Assembly: GCA_021780495.1 (NCBI GenBank)
Contig: JAJXYO010000027.1
Span: 1-64,000 of the forward strand
Direction of reading: 5' to 3'
Source of the DNA: Deltaproteobacteria bacterium
Lineage (GTDB): Bacteria > Desulfobacterota > Desulfuromonadia > Geobacterales > Pseudopelobacteraceae
DNA length: 64,000 bases
Part shown: positions 28,172 to 40,282 of the stretch, piece by piece
Layout: each line of letters starts with the position of its first letter
Position numbering within the stretch: position 1 is the stretch's first letter
Program-made: the position numbers and the translations under genes
Notes under the pieces: model-generated
Database searches by the model: none
Told to the model about the DNA's origin: nothing
The model's input: only the letters and a program-made list of their open reading frames with translations

Positions 28172-29882
28172 TGTCACACTCCGCTGGCCGCAGATCCTTG
28201 ATTCTTAACTGAACACTGGAACTGCCCCTCCATTCGTTGATCTCCGGGAAAAAGGCAATATCAACCAGTCCTGGAATTTCCCGCTCCGCCATGCGGAAGG
28301 CTATAGCAGTAAATGAGCACTTTTCTCTCGTCAGTCTCAATCGTACGTGTCCCTCGCCAACCACCCGGCGCTCAATCACCGCCATAGCACGCATCAACAG
28401 TACCGGCTCTGGATTGCCGGCCCCAAACGGTTCAAGCCGTTTCAACTCCATCGCCAGCTCCTTGGTAACCTCTGCTGGGCATACTTCCGCATCAATTTCC
28501 AGGGTTGGCGTGAGATCAGCGTCCGTCAGCATTCGAGCAGCCAGCGCTTCAAAGGACTCTGTAAACGCAGCAACCTGTTCGGCCCGAAGTGTAACACCGG
28601 CGGCATGGCGGTGACCTCCAAAATGTTCCAGGTGCTGGGAGCAGACGCTAAGTGCGTCCAAAAGATGGAAGCCGGGAATGCTGCGACCGGATCCTTTACC
28701 ACAACCATCCTCCGTCAAAGCAATCAATATGGTAGGACGATGATAACGCTCCACCAGGCGCGATGCAACTATGCCGACCACACCCTGGTGCCAGGTTGTA
28801 GAGGCCAGCACGATACTGCGCCGGTCTGAAGCGTTGTTGGCAGAGTGTACCATAGTATCCGCTTCTTCAAAGATCCGGCGTTCAATAGCCTGCCGTTCGG
28901 CATTAGCCGCCTCCAGGTCAGCGGCAATCATTTGACATTCCTTACCATCTTCACTGAGTAAAAGTTCGACCCCCGGAACAGCACTTTCCATGCGACCGGC
29001 GGCATTCAGTCGCGGCGCCAGCCGGAAACCTACTTGTCCGCAGGTAACATCACCCGTGATGCCGGCAACATGTTTAAGCGCCAGAACACCGGGCTTTTGG
29101 GAACGGGATAATTGCTTGAGACCGTGAAAAGCATATAACCGGTTCTGACCGACCAACGGCACGACGTCGGCTATGGTTCCCAAAGATACCAGGTCCAGCC
29201 ATTCCCTGAGATCAGGCACATCCTTGCCGCTAAATGCGCCGATATCTCGCAGGGATGACCGCAGAGCCACCAGAAGATTAAAAGCTACCCCGACACCAGC
29301 TAAAGATTTGAACGGGTAGTGGCAATCTGGCTGGAGCGGGTTTATGACGGCACATGCATCGGGAATGACATGCTTGGGGGCATGGTGATCGACAATGATC
29401 AGATCAACACCCCGTGTTCGGCACAGTACAGCTTCGTCCACGGCCGTTATGCCGCAATCTACCGAGATGATCAGGTTCGCTCCGAGTGCGATAATACGTT
29501 CGATAGATTCAGGGTTGAGCCCGTAGCCGTCGTCAAATCGATTCGGAATAAAATACTCACAGACGTAACCGGTAGAGCGCAGAAACGACACCAGCAAGGT
29601 CGTACCGGAGATCCCGTCGCAGTCGTAATCACCATAGATAAAAATTGTTTCGTTGTTGCGACGTGCCGTCAGCAGTCGATCAACGGCTGTTGACAGGCCT
29701 CGCAACAAGCGGGGATCAAGCATCTCCGATAACAGCGGGGAAAGAAAAGAACGGATATCTTCTGCATGTACAACACCACGCGTAGCAAGAATAGCGGCAA
29801 CAAGAGGGTGTATCACCACCTGCTGCCCTAACTGGCCGGACATGCATTTGCCTATTTCGCGTAACTTCCAGTGTTTTTCCAT
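28161..29882 (-). CDS. recJ: single-stranded-DNA-specific exonuclease RecJ
   Basis: A 573-residue DHH-family 5'-3' exonuclease used in recombination and mismatch repair. The motifs are DYDCDGISG near residue 84, SVDCGIT near residue 140, VDHHAPK near residue 167, a DHHA1 domain (GHRHAAGVTL near residue 425) and an OB-fold C-terminus. It lies downstream of the TPR gene and overlaps the CDF gene. A terminator lies between it and the TPR gene, so it may have its own promoter or be read through. Confidence 0.96.
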   Translation of the reverse strand: MEKHWKLREIGKCMSGQLGQQVVIHPLVAAILATRGVVHAEDIRSFLSPLLSEMLDPRLLRGLSTAVDRLLTARRNNETIFIYGDYDCDGISGTTLLVSFLRSTGYVCEYFIPNRFDDGYGLNPESIERIIALGANLIISVDCGITAVDEAVLCRTRGVDLIIVDHHAPKHVIPDACAVINPLQPDCHYPFKSLAGVGVAFNLLVALRSSLRDIGAFSGKDVPDLREWLDLVSLGTIADVVPLVGQNRLYAFHGLKQLSRSQKPGVLALKHVAGITGDVTCGQVGFRLAPRLNAAGRMESAVPGVELLLSEDGKECQMIAADLEAANAERQAIERRIFEEADTMVHSANNASDRRSIVLASTTWHQGVVGIVASRLVERYHRPTILIALTEDGCGKGSGRSIPGFHLLDALSVCSQHLEHFGGHRHAAGVTLRAEQVAAFTESFEALAARMLTDADLTPTLEIDAEVCPAEVTKELAMELKRLEPFGAGNPEPVLLMRAMAVIERRVVGEGHVRLRLTREKCSFTAIAFRMAEREIPGLVDIAFFPEINEWRGSSSVQLRIKDLRPAECDNAT

Positions 29883-29907
29883 TGTCCCTCATGGTTCATC
29901 AAAACGT

Positions 29908-29936
29908 AAAAAAAATCCCCCGTTTCCGGAGGATTT
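29908..29936 (-). terminator. rho-independent terminator after TPR gene
   Basis: On the minus strand, AATCCTCCGGAAACGGGGGATT forms a stem with loop GAAA, followed by a run of eight T. It lies between the TPR gene stop and the recJ start, so it can end or attenuate the secDF-TPR transcript. Confidence 0.75.
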
Positions 29937-29943
29937 ATTTTGG

Positions 29944-30519
29944 TTATTTATTTGCTGCCGGGGGCGTTTCCGGACCACCCTGCATCATACTCTTGACCTG
30001 CATGGCAGTGGAGCTGTTCGGGTCAATTTCAAGAATTTTCTTCCAGTATGGGCGCGCCTTATCTGGTTCTTTCAAATCTACCGAGTAGACCACACCGGAG
30101 TTAAACAGGCTTTGAAGATGTTTCGGATCGATCTTCTGGGCTTTATCAAAATTAGCCAAAGCCTTGTCATACCACCCAACCTTGCGGTACATAACACCCT
30201 GATCAGTCAATACATTTGGGTTGTTTGGCTCGATCTCAAGAGCCTTACCATACGCTTGAATGGCTTTTTGGGCTTGTTCGGTATCGAAGTAATCGTTACC
30301 GAGTGATAGCCAGGCATTCAGATTTTTGGGATCCTGAGCAACAATCTTTTCAGCCTCGGCAATCCGGCTTGCATAATCCGTGGGTGAACCAGCTCCGGAA
30401 GGTATATTGGCAGTTGCAGGACCACTCTTTCCGGCATTGTTGGTGCTTCCGATTAAAAAGCCCAACAGGAAACCGACAACTAGCGATACGACGCAAATCA
30501 ACATCGATTCTTTTTTCAA
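29944..30519 (-). CDS. TPR-repeat membrane-anchored protein
   Basis: A 191-residue protein with an N-terminal membrane segment (LICVVSLVVGFLLGFLIGS, residues 7-25) and three tetratricopeptide repeats (about residues 60-165), including AWLSLGNDYFDTEQAQKAIQAYG and the next units PNNPNVLTDQGVMYRKVG. TPR proteins scaffold other proteins, and this one should face the periplasm. It is the last gene of the secD-secF run, 30 bp after secF. Its partner is not predictable. Confidence 0.85.
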   Translation of the reverse strand: MKKESMLICVVSLVVGFLLGFLIGSTNNAGKSGPATANIPSGAGSPTDYASRIAEAEKIVAQDPKNLNAWLSLGNDYFDTEQAQKAIQAYGKALEIEPNNPNVLTDQGVMYRKVGWYDKALANFDKAQKIDPKHLQSLFNSGVVYSVDLKEPDKARPYWKKILEIDPNSSTAMQVKSMMQGGPETPPAANK

Positions 30520-30549
30520 CGGACGTCTCCTTGTTTGGATTATAACCGA

Positions 30550-31470
30550 TTACGCCTTTGCGCCCTGTTTGGCCAGGGCGCGGTTTTCAAGAATCACCAC
30601 GATCGGGCTGGCAACGAAGACCGACGAATATGTTCCGACCAAAACACCAATCAACAGTGCAAAGGAGAAGTCATGAATCACCTCGCCCCCGAAGAAAAAC
30701 AATGATGCTGATGCCAGGAAAACGGTAAATGAGGTGACAATCGTTCGGGAAAGTACCTCGTTGATACTCAGGTTGAAGATGTTCGGCATGGAACTCTTGA
30801 GATTCTTGTGCAGGTTCTCGCGAATGCGGTCAAAGACAACCACCGTGTCGGTAAGTGAGTAACCGGCAATAGTCAGGACAGCGGTAACGAACAACAGGTT
30901 GATCTCCTTGTTCATTACATAGAACACCGCAAACATGGCCAGACAGTCGTGCAATGTGGCCAAGGTGGCGCCGATACCGAACTTGAAGTCAAATCGCCAG
31001 GCAATGTAAAGGATGATACCAAGTAGAGAGATGACCACTGCCACTAAGGTGTCTTTACGCAATTTGTCACCAATCGAAGGACCGATCTCCGTAGAGCTTT
31101 CCACGGTAAAGGCATTGTCGGTAAACTCTTTTGTAAAAGCAGTCTGAACTGCTACGGAAGCCTTGCCGAGTGACAGGGAGGTATTCTTGTCAATCTTAAT
31201 CAGCAGTTTATTGCCTTCCTTGATCTCCTGAAGATCGGCCTTGGCAATACCGTTTTTGTGAAGCGCAGCACGGGCATCCGCTATGGGCAGCGGTTTTGCG
31301 AATTTAAGCTGCAAAGAAGTGCCACCAGAAAAATCTATGCCCATATTGGCGTCACCACGGGCGATCTGGATAATGCCGATAATGCCGATAATCGCAATGA
31401 TTGACGATAAGACAAAGGAGATATTGCGCTTGCCTATGAAATCTATGTTGGTCTTGCCGAGCAGTTCCAT
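30550..31470 (-). CDS. secF: protein translocase subunit SecF
   Basis: A 306-residue RND-like membrane protein with six helices. IDFSGGTSLQLKFA lies near residue 43, VVVFDRIREN near residue 210 and TVFLASASLFFFGGEVI near residue 250. With SecD it uses the proton gradient to pull proteins through SecYEG. It follows secD by 15 bp. All family hallmarks and length fit. Confidence 0.97.
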   Translation of the reverse strand: MELLGKTNIDFIGKRNISFVLSSIIAIIGIIGIIQIARGDANMGIDFSGGTSLQLKFAKPLPIADARAALHKNGIAKADLQEIKEGNKLLIKIDKNTSLSLGKASVAVQTAFTKEFTDNAFTVESSTEIGPSIGDKLRKDTLVAVVISLLGIILYIAWRFDFKFGIGATLATLHDCLAMFAVFYVMNKEINLLFVTAVLTIAGYSLTDTVVVFDRIRENLHKNLKSSMPNIFNLSINEVLSRTIVTSFTVFLASASLFFFGGEVIHDFSFALLIGVLVGTYSSVFVASPIVVILENRALAKQGAKA

Positions 31471-31485
31471 GTCCGGTGCTCCCCC

Positions 31486-33078
31486 TTATATACTCATTTT
31501 CTTAACGTTTCCTTTGTGAAGGGCCAGGTCAAATATAACTTTGGTTCCGATCAGCGAGGTAAACAGGTTGATGATGACACCCAGACTGAGTGAAACGGCA
31601 AAGCCCTTGACCGGTCCGGTACCGAACTGAAACAGCACAGCGGCAGTAATCAGGGTGGTGATATGTGAGTCCATGATGGTCATGAATGCTTTGTCGTAAC
31701 CGGCATCCAGAGCTGACTTGGGCGTTTTACCAAGCTTCAGCTCTTCACGGATACGCTCAAAAATAAGCACGTTGGAGTCAACCGACATACCGATAAGAAG
31801 AACGATGGCAGCAATGCCCGGTAGTGTCAGCGTTGCGCCCAGAGCTGACAATGCCCCCATCAGGTATACCACGTTAAGCACCATTCCCCAGTTGGCGACC
31901 AGACCAGACAACTTGTAATAAATTGTCATAAATGCAACCACCAGAAGTATCCCGATCAAACCGGCATACAGGCCCTTATTGATGGAATCCTGTCCAAGGG
32001 ACGGTCCAACGGTAACGTTCTGGATGATTTTGACAGGAGCCGGTAAGGCACCTGCCCGAAGGATGATGGCCAGGTCAGCTGCTGTTTTTTCTGTAAAACT
32101 TCCGGAAATCTGGGCACTGCCGCCTGAGATTCGTTCACGGATGACCGGAGCGGAATAAACATTATTGTCCAGAACAATTGCAAAACGTTTACCAACGTTG
32201 GCCGCAGTTGCCTGATCAAACAACTTGGCACCCAGAGAATTGAACTCAATAGCCACATAGGGTTGATTGAACTGTGAATCGATGCGTACCTGGGCATCAG
32301 TCAACAGGTCACCGGTGATCAGAGATTTTTTCTGAACAACATAGGGAACCTCATTGACCGCTCCGGTGGTCGGATCAACCGTACGTTCCTTCAACAACTC
32401 TGCATCCTCTGGAATACTGGTTGAGGTTGGGGGAATATCCTCGCGGACCATTTTGAATTCCAGGCGGGCCGTCTTACCGATCAGATCAATAGCCCGCTGA
32501 GGATCCTTGATACCAGGTAACTGTACAACGATATGATTGATTCCCTCGCGTTGAATGACCGGCTCGGAAACACCAAACTGGTCAATCCGGTTTCGAATTG
32601 TTTCCAGTGCCTGTTGAACTGACTTGTCTTTACGATCCTGAGCATCCTTGTCATTGATCTTCATATCAAAGGCTACAAAACCTCCATCGTCATGGAGCGG
32701 ACTCTGTTCGTAACCAGGATACTTGTCTTTAAGAAGTTTTTGAACAGTTTCTGCTGTTCCTTTTTCGTACAGGACTAGCGAGACCTTGTCGGATCCGGTT
32801 CTGGTAATACGTTTGAAATGGAGGTCTTTACTAGTCAAGGTATCTTCCAGGTCGGTTGCAACGATATCCAGAGTTCCCTCAACCGCCTTCTCCGTGTCCA
32901 CCTCGAGTACCAGATATGTGCCGCCTTGCAGGTCAAGACCCAAATGAATCTTGTCCTTGGGCAACACACCCTTCCACCATGATGGTAATGTAGTTACCAG
33001 AGTGGGTGTCAGGTAGAAAAATGACAGTAGGATAAAAATACCTATCAAGCTGATACGCCAGCCAGTTCCTTTCGGCAT
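31486..33078 (-). CDS. secD: protein translocase subunit SecD
   Basis: A 530-residue partner of SecF, with a first membrane helix, a large periplasmic domain and five C-terminal helices. The family signatures are HLGLDLQGGTYLVLEVD near residue 45 and GMSVDSNVLIFERIREELK near residue 445. The ATG at 33078 is preferred with AGGGAG upstream; a TTG at 33111 would extend by 11 residues. yajC lies just upstream, as is standard. Confidence 0.97.
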   Translation of the reverse strand: MPKGTGWRISLIGIFILLSFFYLTPTLVTTLPSWWKGVLPKDKIHLGLDLQGGTYLVLEVDTEKAVEGTLDIVATDLEDTLTSKDLHFKRITRTGSDKVSLVLYEKGTAETVQKLLKDKYPGYEQSPLHDDGGFVAFDMKINDKDAQDRKDKSVQQALETIRNRIDQFGVSEPVIQREGINHIVVQLPGIKDPQRAIDLIGKTARLEFKMVREDIPPTSTSIPEDAELLKERTVDPTTGAVNEVPYVVQKKSLITGDLLTDAQVRIDSQFNQPYVAIEFNSLGAKLFDQATAANVGKRFAIVLDNNVYSAPVIRERISGGSAQISGSFTEKTAADLAIILRAGALPAPVKIIQNVTVGPSLGQDSINKGLYAGLIGILLVVAFMTIYYKLSGLVANWGMVLNVVYLMGALSALGATLTLPGIAAIVLLIGMSVDSNVLIFERIREELKLGKTPKSALDAGYDKAFMTIMDSHITTLITAAVLFQFGTGPVKGFAVSLSLGVIINLFTSLIGTKVIFDLALHKGNVKKMSI

Positions 33079-33124
33079 GAAGCTTGTTCTCCCTTCATTC
33101 AGAAATTTCAATAAAAACGGATTA

Positions 33125-33451
33125 CTAGTCTTTTTTAACTGCAGCGATATAGGTTTTTGTGATCTTGATGTTGACGCCCGTGGCTACCTCAAGTGTAACA
33201 ATGCTATCGTCGACTGACGATATTTTTCCATGCACTCCGCCGGCGGTGATGACATTATCACCTTTTTTGATCGCCTCCAGGAGAGCTTTGTGTTCCTTGG
33301 CCTTTTTTTGCTGCGGACGAATCAGCAGAAAATAGAAAATGGCAAACATGAACACGAGTGGAATTATCTGCTGAAATGCCGCCATACCTCCGGCCGGTCC
33401 AGCCGTTCCACCGCCAGGTGCCCCACTCATCGCAAAAGCTGATCCAAACAT
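33125..33451 (-). CDS. yajC: preprotein translocase subunit YajC
   Basis: A 108-residue single-pass membrane protein. A membrane helix (IIPLVFMFAIFYFLLIRPQQK) with the conserved RPQQKK ending is followed by a small beta domain containing ITAGGVHGKISSVDD. It associates with SecDF. The ATG at 33451 has a strong AGGGAGG; a longer frame to 33544 would run into tgt. The N-terminal Gly/Pro/Ala-rich stretch precedes the helix. Confidence 0.95.
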   Translation of the reverse strand: MFGSAFAMSGAPGGGTAGPAGGMAAFQQIIPLVFMFAIFYFLLIRPQQKKAKEHKALLEAIKKGDNVITAGGVHGKISSVDDSIVTLEVATGVNIKITKTYIAAVKKD

Positions 33452-33455
33452 GTAA

Positions 33456-35626
<2,171 letters not shown>

Positions 35627-35640
35627 GGTAGTACACCGCT

Positions 35641-36798
35641 TCAACGAATGTCAGAGAACTTAGTCAGTTTCGTGCCAGGATAGTAATATGACAGAATCTC
35701 GGCATAGCTGAAACCCGCCAGAGCACGCTGTTTGGCTCCCCACTGGCATAAACCGACTCCATGCCCGTTTCCGAGTCCCGAAAAATTTGCCTCACCGTTA
35801 ACAACCTTCACGGTAAAATTGGTGCTTTTTACAACACCATACCCCATGATTTTACGGAACTGAACCGCTGGAACAGATAGTTCACCACGCGTCGATACAA
35901 TCACAATATTTTTGAGCCGCCCACGGTTGTTCCGTTGGCCAGCTCGGATATCGGTTACACCAAACACCGTATACCCGGCAATTTTCAATTTAGCTTCAAT
36001 ATCCAGCAATGAAATCTTTTGTTCCCAGGCAGAGGATGGGGATAAGAGACAATACTCACAATCAACACCTGAAAGGTAGGGCAATCGCTTGCCCCAAACG
36101 TTTTCTGAGGATTCTGTGCGACCGCCACAACTGGAATGATAAAATGCCTGAATAATAGCGCCGTTGTAGGTAAGAACCTCGCCAGCCGTATCGGAAACAG
36201 CGCGTCGAGCTCTGCTGTCCTCTATCTCGCAACCATTGTAGACTTGATCGATAACCGATGACTCGAGATGGTATAACGCTGTGCGCCGTGCTTCTTTTCT
36301 GTTGAGTGCGTAGGTTCTCGCAATCACGGCTTGGGCTTTGACCGCCTCAATTGGCCAGGCAGATGATATTTCACAATTAATAAGTCCTACAAGATATTCT
36401 TCCAGGGGCAGTTCGTTTACAACCAGAATACCTTTTTCACCGAGAGTTATTTCGGCCGTCCCTCGATAAGGTTTTCCATTAACATAGATTGCTGATGCTG
36501 CTGAAAATGTTAATCGTCGATAAGTCGTGTCATTAACGACAACACCATTCTTAGCGGGTCTTATCATCACAGGCGGTCTTAGCGCCACCGCATCACCGTT
36601 TTCGCGGATCGCGATAATGCCTTCTCCATCAACAATGACGGTTGCAGCATTTTTAAAAATGGCGACACGGATTGTTTCATCAGGCAAAGCCGCTCCACTG
36701 ACGATACGAAAGGCGACAAGCTGCGACAAACTGATCAAAAACCCCACCAAGAATATGCGTATAACAATTGGTTTCAAAACCTGATGATACAAACACAT
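35641..36798 (-). CDS. SpoIID/LytB-domain protein
   Basis: An approximately 385-residue exported protein. A hydrophobic stretch (RIFLVGFLISLSQLVAF) acts as a signal sequence or anchor; the start is uncertain because no Shine-Dalgarno is clear, and a frame from 36891 is possible. The SpoIID core includes EEYLVGLINCEISSAWPIEAVKAQAVIARTYAL (core AVKAQAVIARTYAL near residue 165), FYHSSCGGRT and GHGVGLCQWGA near the C-terminus. SpoIID-type enzymes cleave peptidoglycan stems; in Gram-negatives the role is unclear. It heads the queA-tgt-yajC-secDF run. Confidence 0.88.
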   Translation of the reverse strand: MCLYHQVLKPIVIRIFLVGFLISLSQLVAFRIVSGAALPDETIRVAIFKNAATVIVDGEGIIAIRENGDAVALRPPVMIRPAKNGVVVNDTTYRRLTFSAASAIYVNGKPYRGTAEITLGEKGILVVNELPLEEYLVGLINCEISSAWPIEAVKAQAVIARTYALNRKEARRTALYHLESSVIDQVYNGCEIEDSRARRAVSDTAGEVLTYNGAIIQAFYHSSCGGRTESSENVWGKRLPYLSGVDCEYCLLSPSSAWEQKISLLDIEAKLKIAGYTVFGVTDIRAGQRNNRGRLKNIVIVSTRGELSVPAVQFRKIMGYGVVKSTNFTVKVVNGEANFSGLGNGHGVGLCQWGAKQRALAGFSYAEILSYYYPGTKLTKFSDIR

Positions 36799-37024
36799 AA
36801 TCAGACTAACGTCAATTTTTTTTGCGTAAAATGTCGGCAGATATGCAAACAAACCATTCATTAACGCATACAAATTGCTAACTTGGCACAATTACAGAAG
36901 ATTTTTTACATCAGAAGTGTTATACAGTTAAACCAGAAATGACTACGGTATTATCAGGAAAAATCATCTGTTTGGGCGAGGAGCAGCAGATCACGCATGA
37001 TTTGAGATTGCTCTGATTTGGCAC

Positions 37025-37076
37025 ATTGCGGTGAACGGTCAACGTAACGAAAAATGCGGCATTTCACCGCGGCAAT
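37025..37076. repeat. imperfect inverted repeat upstream of the HD-GYP gene
   Basis: ATTGCGGTGAA at 37025-37035 is the partial complement of TTCACCGCGGCAAT at 37063-37076, with a three-base bulge and a 27-base loop. It lies about 60 bp upstream of the GTG start, so it could be an operator or a 5' RNA structure. No known riboswitch motif was recognised. Confidence 0.4.
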
Positions 37077-37134
37077 ATCATATGGGTCGCTATAACATGT
37101 ATGTTTTCATTCATATTTATATGGATAATCCACT

Positions 37135-39225
37135 GTGATTAATTCTCTGAAAATTAAAATTGTCGGACTGGTTGCCGTTATTGTAGTTGTGACGATCGGT
37201 ATTTCGTCATGGCTCAATTTCTCGCACCAGAAAACCATGTTGGAAGAGGTTTCTCAACAAAACGCAATTGTACTCGTCGAAAGTATCCTTACGAGCATCC
37301 ACACCTCTATGAAACTCGGACATGCAACCGAGGTTGACGACATACTATCCCGAGTCAAGTCACATGATTATATAAAAGCGCTCAGGATCGTCGACATCAA
37401 TGGCAAAGTCCTTCATTCCGCAGACAAAACACTTCTTGGCCAATATCTCTCGACTGATGAACGTCTGGCAATTGTCAACAACACCAAGGACAATTTTTAT
37501 TTTTTCCGGAAAGCGGACGTTTTTGATTCGTATTCCCGTATACCTAACAGCCCTGAATGCCACGGTTGCCATCCTTCATCACAACCAACAATTGGTTATC
37601 TGGAAACAGAGCTGTCACTTTTTAAACACGTTCAATTTATCAAAAAAGAACAACAACACGCCATATATTCTGCAATTTTGATCATAACTCTGATTATTGG
37701 AACGCTTTTTTCATTTCTCATTCTGTACGTCGACCACCCCATCAGGCAACTGATCACATCTATGCAGGCGATAGAATCCGGTGATTTTTCAGCCTCAACC
37801 AATATCTCCAGCAGCAATGAACTCACTCTGCTTTCGAAGCACTTTAATCTGATGACCGGTAAACTCAAAGACCTGATGTTAACCACGATTACACATGAAC
37901 GTGAACTGGCTCGTGCTGAAGAAAAGCTTGTGCATCACCATGAAACAAGTCTAATCAACCTTAAGCTTGAAGAGCAACTCAAAGAGATCGAAAATCTCAA
38001 CGTGTCACTGGAAGAACGCATTGAAGAAATCGAACAGGCCAACTATACCATAACCGATTTGGCCAGCGAACTTGAACAGAAAAATCTGAACCTTGGCCAA
38101 GCGGTTGAGCGGTTATCCACTATCTATAAAATCGGACTTGCGATCAACTCCACCATGGATATTGACCGGTTGTTCAATTTGATTGTGCGCACAACGACCA
38201 CTACTCTTAGGGCAAGCATCGGGTATATCATCCTGTATGATGCCCACAACAACTGCCTTAATGTCACCAATCTAATCGGAAGCGGTAAACTGCTTGCTCC
38301 CAAAACAGCTATACCTATGAAGGATTCCAGCGTTTCCACCTGGGTTATTAAGAATCGTCAACCCATTTTGATATCCGACATCAACCAAACGCCCCAATTC
38401 GATCGTTTTAGCGATCTCGGATACGAACGCAAATCTCTAATCTGTGCCCCATTAATGGTAAAGAATGAAATTATTGGAACCATTAGCGTGGTAAACAAGC
38501 TTGATGACTCACGGTTCAGTTCTGATGAAATGGAGATGCTCACCACGATTGCTGCCCAAGCAGCCATTGCTATTAAGAACGCGACCTTGTACGATGAACA
38601 ACAACAGACCTACCTAAACACAATCCAGGCCCTTGTTTCAGCGATTGAGGCCAGTGACAGTTATACAAAGGGGCATTCCGAGCGCGTTACGCGCTACTGT
38701 TTAGAAATTGGTCGTCGGCTAAACCTATCCATTGATCGCATGCAAATTCTCGAACGCGCCGCAATCTTGCACGACATTGGTAAAATCGGCATTGATTTGA
38801 GTCTTCTTCACAAAGAAGGCAAACTTACGCCCAAAGACATCAAGGAACTTCAACAGCACCCCGTAATCGGCATGCATATACTAGAACCGATTGAATTTCT
38901 CCATGATGTACGTGTCTGCATAGGGCAACACCACGAAAGGTTTGATGGCATGGGATACCCGAATCGGATCAAAAAGGACGAACAGTTAATCGAGGCGCGC
39001 ATCCTGGCTATTGCCGATTCTTTCGATGCCATGACCTCTGACCGGCCCTACCGCAAGGCACTTCCTCTGGATAGTGCCATCAGTGAACTAGTTGAAAATG
39101 CCGGAACACAGTTTGATCCCGACATTATTGAGGTATTTACGCAAATAATCGAAGATGGCTCATTTTTCCACTCAAGGTTCACTGCAATGCAACCCATCGT
39201 TTCAGAAACCGTCAATTTGACCTAG
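37135..39225 (+). CDS. HD-GYP sensor protein with periplasmic c-type heme motif
   Basis: A 696-residue membrane sensor with a GTG start. Residues 9-27 are the first helix; a periplasmic domain follows, with CHGCH at 142-146, a CxxCH motif for covalent heme c; the second helix is at about 178-199. Then come HAMP (200-250), a coiled coil (255-325), a GAF domain (about 340-485) and a C-terminal HD-GYP domain (about 505-670) with HDIGKIG, GQHHERFDGMGYP and DSFDAMTSDRPYR. HD-GYP domains hydrolyse cyclic di-GMP. The heme suggests sensing of redox state or a gas; the rest is family knowledge. Confidence 0.88.
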   Translation: MINSLKIKIVGLVAVIVVVTIGISSWLNFSHQKTMLEEVSQQNAIVLVESILTSIHTSMKLGHATEVDDILSRVKSHDYIKALRIVDINGKVLHSADKTLLGQYLSTDERLAIVNNTKDNFYFFRKADVFDSYSRIPNSPECHGCHPSSQPTIGYLETELSLFKHVQFIKKEQQHAIYSAILIITLIIGTLFSFLILYVDHPIRQLITSMQAIESGDFSASTNISSSNELTLLSKHFNLMTGKLKDLMLTTITHERELARAEEKLVHHHETSLINLKLEEQLKEIENLNVSLEERIEEIEQANYTITDLASELEQKNLNLGQAVERLSTIYKIGLAINSTMDIDRLFNLIVRTTTTTLRASIGYIILYDAHNNCLNVTNLIGSGKLLAPKTAIPMKDSSVSTWVIKNRQPILISDINQTPQFDRFSDLGYERKSLICAPLMVKNEIIGTISVVNKLDDSRFSSDEMEMLTTIAAQAAIAIKNATLYDEQQQTYLNTIQALVSAIEASDSYTKGHSERVTRYCLEIGRRLNLSIDRMQILERAAILHDIGKIGIDLSLLHKEGKLTPKDIKELQQHPVIGMHILEPIEFLHDVRVCIGQHHERFDGMGYPNRIKKDEQLIEARILAIADSFDAMTSDRPYRKALPLDSAISELVENAGTQFDPDIIEVFTQIIEDGSFFHSRFTAMQPIVSETVNLT

Positions 39226-39325
39226 GGTAAGGTCACCCCCGTTAGGCAGGACAAGAAGGCTCACGAAATCATTGCCACAAGAAATAACTACTATTTTTTA
39301 ATCCATCTAAGTCGATGAGGAATTT

Positions 39326-40282
39326 GTGGCACAACTGCTCTCCATCTCAGACCTGCACACCAGCTTTAAAGGCCAACAAGATCTCGCGTTGGCAGTAAAC
39401 GGGGTCAGTCTTTCGATTGACAATGGGTGCACTGTCGCTCTGGTGGGTGAATCCGGATCCGGTAAATCGATGACCGCTCTTTCGGTTATGCGGCTCGTGC
39501 CGCCACCCGGACGCGTCACTTCCGGTTCAATCTGCCTTGAGGGCGCAAACCTCCTCAATCTTACCGACGATGAGATGAGGGAGATCCGAGGCAGCCGGAT
39601 TTCAATGGTATTCCAGGAACCAATGACATCCCTTAATCCGGTGTTACGTATCGGAGATCAGGTATCAGAACCGTTTATTCTGCACCGAAAACTTTCACGA
39701 AGAGATGCAACAGATCGTAGTATCGAAATTCTTCATCAGGTCGGCATTCCCTCCGCAGGTGACCGAATGCGTGATTATCCTCACCAGCTAAGTGGCGGCA
39801 TGCGCCAACGGGTGATGATTGCCATGGCTCTGGCCTGCAATCCTGCCCTGCTGATTGCCGATGAGCCAACCACTGCGCTGGATGTCACCATTCAAGCCCA
39901 GATACTTGAACTTATTGATACCTTTAGACGTACATCCAATATGGGTATCCTGTTGATTACGCATGATCTTGGCATCGTAGCTGAGCGTTCCGACTACACC
40001 TCTGTCATGTACGCCGGACGAGTTGTGGAAAATGCCTCGACCAGTGAGCTATTTAATAACCCACGCCATCCCTACACCTTGGCCCTGCTTGCATCACTAC
40101 CCCAGAATTCCGTGCCTGGTACACCTCTTACCACCATTCGGGGACAGGCCCCAAACCTGCATTCGATCCTTCCGGGCTGTGGCTTTTGTGATCGCTGCCC
40201 GCTTGTCCAGGCCAGGTGCCGTCGTGAACTGCCTCCCATGCGAGAGGTAGTGCCGGGACACAACGTGAGATGCTGGCAATGA
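39326..40282 (+). CDS. oligopeptide/dipeptide ABC transporter ATPase (DppD/OppD-like)
   Basis: A 318-residue ATPase with Walker [10 protein letters not shown] near residue 39, signature LSGGMRQR near residue 155 and Walker [13 protein letters not shown] near residue 175. The C-terminal oligopeptide extension ends with Cys-rich [14 protein letters not shown] near residue 287, typical of Opp/Dpp ATPases. GTG start with GAGGAA upstream. It pairs with the next gene; the matching permeases and binding protein are not in this window. Confidence 0.92.
   Translation: MAQLLSISDLHTSFKGQQDLALAVNGVSLSIDNGCTVALVGESGSGKSMTALSVMRLVPPPGRVTSGSICLEGANLLNLTDDEMREIRGSRISMVFQEPMTSLNPVLRIGDQVSEPFILHRKLSRRDATDRSIEILHQVGIPSAGDRMRDYPHQLSGGMRQRVMIAMALACNPALLIADEPTTALDVTIQAQILELIDTFRRTSNMGILLITHDLGIVAERSDYTSVMYAGRVVENASTSELFNNPRHPYTLALLASLPQNSVPGTPLTTIRGQAPNLHSILPGCGFCDRCPLVQARCRRELPPMREVVPGHNVRCWQ

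Noticed and set aside
37018-37030. Sigma-54-like TTGGCACATTGCG upstream of the HD-GYP gene
   Set aside because: The GG and GC elements are not 10 bp apart as required for a -24/-12 promoter.
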